From Limnoperna fortunei (lineage: Eukaryota > Mollusca > Bivalvia > Mytilida > Modiolidae): a stretch of DNA of 64,000 nucleotides. Position numbers and translations under genes: made by a program. The notes below the pieces were generated by a model. That model had not been told where the DNA came from. It did not search any database and saw only the letters and a list, made by a program, of their open reading frames with translations. The stretch's first letter is position 1. Every line of letters begins with the position of its first letter. Below, piece after piece: positions 58,118 through 64,000 of the stretch. Location: the NCBI GenBank assembly GCA_944474755.1, contig OX104122.1, positions 12,410,641 through 12,474,640 of the forward strand. The letters are read 5' to 3'.

Positions 58118-58666
58118 TATAGTCAATTTTACCGTGTCTGTCCGACAGGTTTTGCCTGACAAAATAGAATACTGCTTACCGCGTATGGTCGAGTTTATGG
58201 TCCTTTTGTAGATCTCATAATATTACACTTTTTGAAATCAACAATTATTTTCACAGTTAATCGTCGTTTTGAATTGGGCTGAATTTTCATTTTGATAAAT
58301 CGAATTTCCATAGGAAGTCAGCCAGTTTTGTTTCTAAAGGGGTCTATAGTATAATGTTGATTACAAACGTTCGTCTGCTTTCGTGACGTTCAATGGTATT
58401 CGGAAAAACCGCGAGACTTTTCCCACCTTAACTGCAGACGTCTGACGACATTACCTGAAGGATTACGAATAGACAACAATGGAATTTTATCAAAATGAAA
58501 ATTCAGCGGCATTTCAGAACGCCGATTAACTGTGGAAAATAATTGTTGATTTCAAAAAGTGTAATATGAGATCTACAAAAGGACCATAAACTTGACCAAA
58601 CGCGGTAAGCAGTATTCTTTTTTGTCAGGCAAAACCAGTCGGACCGACATGGTAAAATTGACTATA
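58118..58666. mobile_element. long-TIR foldback MITE with TA target
   Basis: The arms of about 190 bp begin TAGTCAATTTTACC and contain GTCGAGTTTATGGTCC and TTTTGTAGATCTCAT. TA on each side fits Tc1/mariner-type insertion. Confidence 0.7.
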
Positions 58667-58889
58667 GATAATTTAATTGGCATAGTCAAACAATACAAAA
58701 AACAATGTAAAATCTTTATTTCAATAGCATAGTCTTATAGTGATGATAGCCTTAGTTTTTTTAACTGGAAGTAAAAAGGGAGATAAATCATGTAAAACTG
58801 GAAATGGGTCAATTAAACAACAAAGTCGACATTTTCATACAACAATCGTATCTATAATTAAGAAATAATTCATTGTTGCCCCAGTTTTA

Positions 58890-58909
58890 TCATGGGGGGG
58901 GGGGGGGTA
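58890..58909. repeat. poly-G tract
   Basis: A run of about 14 G within TCATGG...TACC. Confidence 0.6.
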
Positions 58910-59004
58910 CCTAAGGATACTTTTAGGTACTGGTCTGCGGACGGAGATTGAAAACCCACCCTATTCATATATTTTCGGATGTTTAAAACGGGACCTATAC
59001 TAAA

Positions 59005-59296
59005 TATAACCGTGTCCATCAGACGGGTTTTTGCATGACAAATTGAAAAACTACCGCGTTTGGTCGAGTTTATGTTCCTTTTGTAGATCTCATATTACAC
59101 TTTTTGAAAGAATCAATTATTTTCCACAGTTAATCGGCGTTTTGAAATGCGGCTGAATTTTCATTTTGATAAATGGAATTTCCATAGGATGTCAGCCATT
59201 TTTGTTTTTAAAGGGGTCTAAATGTTGTTTGAAAACGTTCGTCTGCTTTCGTGACGTTCAATGGTATTCGCCTTAACTGCAGATGACATTACCAGG
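59005..59296. mobile_element. single arm of the 58.1-kb foldback family
   Basis: Diverged copy of the left arm plus centre (ACCGTGTCCATCAGACGGGT to CGTTCGTCTGCTTTCGTGAC). The right arm is absent. Confidence 0.6.
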
Positions 59297-60010
59297 GATA
59301 TACACTAAATGTTTTATAATGGTTGCCACCTGGTCTCCTAACTTAAAAAATTTTGGCGCCCAGTGAAAAAGTTACGCGCCCACATTTTTTCATATTTTTT
59401 ATAATAAAAAGAATACACTCCCATAAATTAAAACTGTTCAATAAAATGATAGGATAGAACCAGAAGTAAAAAAAGACCATTGTGAAACAAATAATATTAT
59501 GTAGTTAACAAAAAATGTACTATTAAAAGTATTTAATGATTTAAGTTTACTTTTTTGAAAGTTACTGCCAAAGTACTAATTTGTATTATGTAAAAATCAT
59601 TGCAATACTCATTTCAACACTAGCTGCATCACAATTGAAATCTCCAGACCGGAGTTCATACCCAATCCGGAAATTTTTGTATATTCTTTCGCTTGAACTG
59701 GTTTCCAGTATTGTTTTTACTACGCTTATGTACAAAGTAAAAGTCAGAAGGGACCAGCTAACACTGTGTGGCGCGTAAACGGGATAAACAATGACGCGGA
59801 AAGAAAAATATTTAAAATTTCATACAAATATTTGAAATAAAATTGAAAGGAGACATACCCCTACTGCTCAGAATGACAGGGCAAAATTCGTGGAAACGGA
59901 TATCAACCAAATCATCACAGATCGACACCTTGACGATCGAAAAGCAAACTTTACTCGCCCATGCAAATATTTAGTCGCCTTGCAGTCTTCGCGAAATGTG
60001 CCGGTCCGCC
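59296..60010. mobile_element. possible CAGGG-type element remnant
   Basis: CCAGGGATATACACT, TTGGCGCCCAGTG and later AGTCGCCTTG echo the 10.7-kb element. No clear right end. Confidence 0.3.
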
Positions 60011-60345
60011 GGACCCGTTCGGTAAAATTGCCATTGGATCGGCAGTCTATTTAATTGTGTCTGACCAAATGACCGGCAGATAAATTTCATGAGACGCGGT
60101 CTGATGATTGTTTGTTTTGCTCCTGACAATCAGTTGACCTTTTTATCTTTTTAATTTACTTAACTTAATCGAAAGGCACCACAAAATTAGTGTTAATTTT
60201 ACTTAACACTGGTATTCCATTGTTATTTCCCTTTAATTATAATCGCACATTTTGATTGGACAAAGCACCTATTCTACTATATAAACCGTTGTCATACAAA
60301 ATCAGGACCGGAATCAAATTTTGATCTACAAATAAAATGAAGATA

Positions 60346-60991
60346 CAGGGATCGACATTAACTGTAAAACCTACTTGTCCATTCGGACAAGTAACAGTCA
60401 GGTTTTACTTGTCCGAAAGTACAAAGTACTTGTCCGTGGCACGAAATGTCAATTAAGATGACACGACGTACGTATTTAAAATTATAAATTGTTGGCCAAA
60501 TTTAACAAGTTATGAAAATTTTATGACAGAAATCGAACTTCTTTCCATTTATTTGTATCAATAAAACGACAATTAATTCATTCATTTCATTATTTTATTG
60601 AAATAAATTGTTTTAGTCTAAAACATCCGACAGTTGTATCGTAGTTATTTTAGAACATTTTTCCAGAAAGGCCGATATAAAATTAGCATCAACGATTTCA
60701 TTGGATGATTATTTATAATAAGTAAGAAACGGGATTTCATTGGTTATTGTTAAGTGACGCGTGTTTATATTTAGAAAAGGGGAATTTTGGTCGCAATGCA
60801 GGGTTTTATTTTTAACACAATTAATGCGAGAATCGCCGCTTAAAGGACTTTTTAAAAATTTACGATTGTTCTAGATAAATTTGATTTTATTTTCACTTGT
60901 CCGATCGGGCAACTGAAACAAGCTTTTTACTTGTCCGAATTGTATTTTTACTTGTCCCGGACAATCGGACTACCGTTAATGTCGATCCCTG
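60346..60991. mobile_element. CAGGGATCG-type DNA transposon, copy 2
   Basis: Same ends as copy 1 and nearly identical, but lacking 89 bp after the inner ACTTGTCCG. The 5-bp flanking duplication is AGATA (60341-60345 and 60992-60996). Confidence 0.8.
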
Positions 60992-61194
60992 AGATAAAGA
61001 AGGCTGTTCTAATTTTTTTGAGTTTTTGAATTTTGAAAATATATTGAAAAATAGTAGAGATTAATTTTATTATTATCCTACTCAGAAACTCTTAATGTAA
61101 TTACATTGGTTGATTATATTTATTTGTTATACTTGCTTATGTTTCAATCAATATTTTTAACTGTGGTCTATGTTAAAAATTTTAATTGATAATA

Positions 61195-62527
61195 AATCGT
61201 GGTCGACCGAAAACTTTTCAAATTTCAATCTTCTTCTCCAAAACCCCTTGGCCAATTGGAACGAAACTTGGCAGGAATGTTTATCGGGTGGTTCTTTACA
61301 AAGTTTGAGTTTTTGGTGCCAATCCAAAATCCAAGATGGCCGCCATCGCAGGAGATAGTTTAACATAGGACCCTATGGGAAAAACATACTTAACAACTTC
61401 TGTTTTGAAACTGTTCCACACAATGAAGCTAAATTATGAAGGAAATGAAGGTTGGATAATTATCTTATTATTTTGGGTTTTTTGAGCCAATTGCAAATTC
61501 AACATGGCTTCCAGGACCATTAATGCGTTCTGATTTGCTGAAATTCACAAATCTTCTTCTCATAAACTGCTTGGCAGATTGATTTGAAATATTGCAGAAA
61601 TGTACCTTAGGTGGTCCTTTACAAAGTTTTGAGTTTTTTGTGCTGATCCAAAATCCAAGATGGCGACCATCGCAGGACTTAATTTAACAAAGGACCCTAT
61701 GGGAAAATCATACAAACAACTTCTTCTCTGAAACTGTTCCACACAAGGGAGCCAAATTATGAAGAAAAAATGATTAATGGATATTTATCTTATTATTTTG
61801 AGTTTTTTGAGCCAATTGCAAATTGAACATGTATGTCTTCCAGGGCAACTAATGGGTTCTGATTGGCTGAAATTTCAAAAATCTTCTTTTTACAAACCGC
61901 TTAGCAGATTGATTTGAAATATTGCACAAATGTACCTTAGATGGTCCTCTACAAAATTTGAGTTTTTTGTGGCGATCCCAAATTCCAAGATGGCCACCAC
62001 GGTGGAATACAGCTTAACATAGGTCCATATGGGAAAACCATACAAAGAGCTTTTTCTCTGAAACTCAGTTCCACACAATTTAACCAAATAAGGCAGAAGT
62101 GAATCTTAGATATTAATCTTATTATTTTAAGTATGTTTAGACCCGATAGGACATTTAACATGGCTACCAGAGCTGCAATTGCGTTCTGACTGAGATTTCA
62201 AAGTTCGTTTCCTCACAAACCGCTTGGCAGATTTGTGATATTGTATGGTCCTCTACCAATTTTAAGTTTTTTGTTTTGATCCAAAATACAAGATTGCTGC
62301 CACCATGGAACATCACTTAACATACTAACCTATGAAAAAACATAAAAACTGCTTCTTCTCAGAAACTCCTACTGCTGATTGTAAATTCAACATGGCAACA
62401 TTCATAGAAACAGCATCTTCACATAAACTATTAAGCGTTTAATATCAAGATTTGCAAGAAGAGTCTTGTCTTTAAAAGTTTTTTGTAAGTCAGGTGAGCG
62501 ATACAGGCTTTTAAGAGCCTCTAGTTT
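61195..62527 (+). mobile_element. Helentron-type element, family A, diverged copy
   Basis: Repeated units (AATCTTCTTCTC, AAGATGGCCGCCATCGCAGGA, ACATAGGACCCTATGGGAAA) lead to the family end TCAGGTGAGCGATACAGGCT and AAGAGCCTCTAG. The initial hairpin is missing. Confidence 0.68.
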
Positions 62528-62639
62528 CATTACCTTTCACCAACCGAACCATTAGGGTGTCTCCATGGTGAGACATCTTTCTTGGAAGACAATTTCTTTT
62601 AGCTTTTACTAAAGTATCCTGTCCTTAAAAGTCTTACTA

Positions 62640-62748
62640 ACATTCGGGTACTCCAGCTTCCTCCCCAATAAAAACTGGATGCCATATAGCTATAAAATAA
62701 CTGAAAGTGGCGTTAAACATACGCGTACAATATTCAAACAAACAATAA
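62640..62748 (+). repeat. SINE 3' fragment
   Basis: GGGTACTCCAGCTTCCTCC, CCAATAAAAACTGGATGCCA, GTGGCGTTAAACAT and a CAAACAAACAA tail. Confidence 0.7.
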
Positions 62749-62841
62749 CATCCAGGTACACTTAACATTTTTGCAATCTCACAAAGGTTTTGTACTTATT
62801 TTTGTCACAAACATATGTTTATATGACAATAAAGATAACGT

Positions 62842-63361
62842 TATGTCTCCCAAAGGAAGTTTTGGGAGACATATTGTTTTTGTCTAGTATCTTATTCTTC
62901 TTTTTCTTTTTTTTTCTTTCCGCTCAATCTTCTCCACACATTTTCTTTGAGATGCAATGTCCAATTAATATGAAACTTTGGGAACAGGTTTGTTAAGGGT
63001 GACCTGAAGTTTTGCAATCCATCTTTGGAATTTTCAAAATGGCTGTCGCTGAAGAAAAAAGTGCAGTTCTCAGATCTCGGGAATGGCTGGAGCAATTTCA
63101 ATGAAAATTAATATACTGATACAGTTGACTAACCTGAGCATTTGTGCCCAAAAAAAATTTGACGCGAACGACACCATTTTGTAATGGCAGCCATTCCACC
63201 ACACTCCTCCCCCAAACATTAACTTGGTCTGACTGCAAAGAAATTTTAAGAACATCGTGTGTATTTGGAGGGGTTTTCAACATGCTCGAGAATATAGAGG
63301 CGATATGTGTTCGTTTCGGAGACATTCTGTGTTGTCATCCCAAGACAATCAGCACTAGTTA
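62842..63361 (+). mobile_element. possible Helentron-type element, family G
   Basis: It starts with the hairpin TATGTCTCCCAAAGGAAGTT / TTTGGGAGACAT, then a T/C-rich microsatellite and one core (TCCAATTAATATGAAACTTT). It probably ends near GTCATCCCAAGACAATCAGC. Confidence 0.45.
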
Positions 63362-63565
63362 GTATTATTTTGCAATGTAATTTAAATTGATACTTCTTTC
63401 TTGTCCAGTGACAATTCTTTTGATTTAAATCCTTTTATGTTTAGATGAATTATCACAGTAAAAAAAATTTATTTAGCTTATGATTTATTATGCCTTTCAC
63501 ATTTACTCGCAATTTAGGGGATAATCACTGAGTAAAATGTCAGTAAGACATGACAAACATTTTCA

Positions 63566-64000
63566 TCTCATCTGACCCATAGGATCAGTGGGAGCTATTC
63601 CCATCTGCCCATCACTTGGCATCCGTCGTCGTCAGCCATAAACTTTTCACATTTAAATCTTCTTCTCCAAAACCACTTTGTCAATTGGAACAAAACTTGG
63701 CAGGAATGTTTATTGGGTGGTTCTTAACAAAGTTCAAGAATTTTTTGATACCGATTAAATATTAAACATGGCTTCTAGGGCCATTAATGCATTCTGATTG
63801 GCTGAATTAAAAAAAATCTTCTGCTCATAAGTTACTTGGCAAATTGATTTAAAATATTGCAGAAATTTACCTTAGATGGTTCTCTTCAAAGTTTGAGTTT
63901 TTGTGCCGATCTAAAATGCAAGATCATCTGAGGTGCAGTGGGGAATGCGGTGGGGAGGGGGGTAATGAGTTGATTGGAAGTAAATATCAATGTCAACATC
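63566..64000 (+). mobile_element. Helentron-type element, family A, runs off window
   Basis: Degenerate hairpin CTCATCTGACCC / GGATCAGTGGGAGC, GTCGTCGTC microsatellite, then units with CAATTGGAACAAAACTTGGC. The right end lies beyond 64000. Confidence 0.6.

Overview
AT-rich invertebrate nuclear DNA. The many tRNA-derived SINE copies sharing one 3' domain, and the abundant 'hairpin plus ~160-bp tandem core' elements (the architecture of the pearl / non-autonomous Helentron-type elements described in oysters and mussels), point to a mollusc and most probably a bivalve. The species cannot be named from the sequence. No rRNA, CRISPR or prokaryote-style operon is visible, and most long ORFs are chance or lie inside repeats.

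One protein-coding gene can be assembled by hand on the + strand. Seventeen exons run from an ATG at 18000 to a TAA at 53043. Acceptor, donor and reading phase agree at every junction except for an acceptor choice at exon 16, and one intron has a GC donor. The sum is 3252 nt (1083 residues). The predicted product has an N-terminal region, a central ParB/Srx-like region (DGNH motif near residue 290), a long low-complexity linker built from ten consecutive phase 1-1 exons, and a C-terminal exon with a divergent BTB/POZ-like segment followed by a cysteine cluster. I do not recognise the gene as a named family. The pairing of a ParB-like fold with a BTB-like end, joined by a run of removable exons, is the best candidate here for something undescribed. 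The coding sequence shows duplication at several scales: 27 bp in exon 15, 48 bp in exon 2, and a likely whole-exon pair (13 and 14). A 615-bp duplication begins inside exon 16, and the same intron holds a 527-bp array.

Layout. 1-17.8 kb is intergenic and almost entirely mobile DNA: a decayed SINE; a nest (2797-6086) of one Helentron-type element holding a CAGGG-type DNA transposon and a second Helentron-type element; a MITE; a LINE tail split by a 1.95-kb terminal-inverted-repeat element; a further CAGGG element; and two long foldback elements. Intron 1 (18094-27556) carries a possible DNA element with subterminal repeats, a 160-bp palindrome unit, a LINE-like tail and two near-identical Helentron-type copies. 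Introns 3-16 carry a decayed copy, SINEs (one full length with a perfect 15-bp target duplication, one split by a DNA transposon with a 5-bp duplication), palindromes and the tandem arrays. 53-64 kb is again intergenic: SINE pieces, palindromic MITEs, a second copy of the 19.4-kb palindrome unit, a TA-flanked foldback, a second copy of the intron 7 (36-kb) DNA transposon, and three more Helentron-type elements, the last running off the window.
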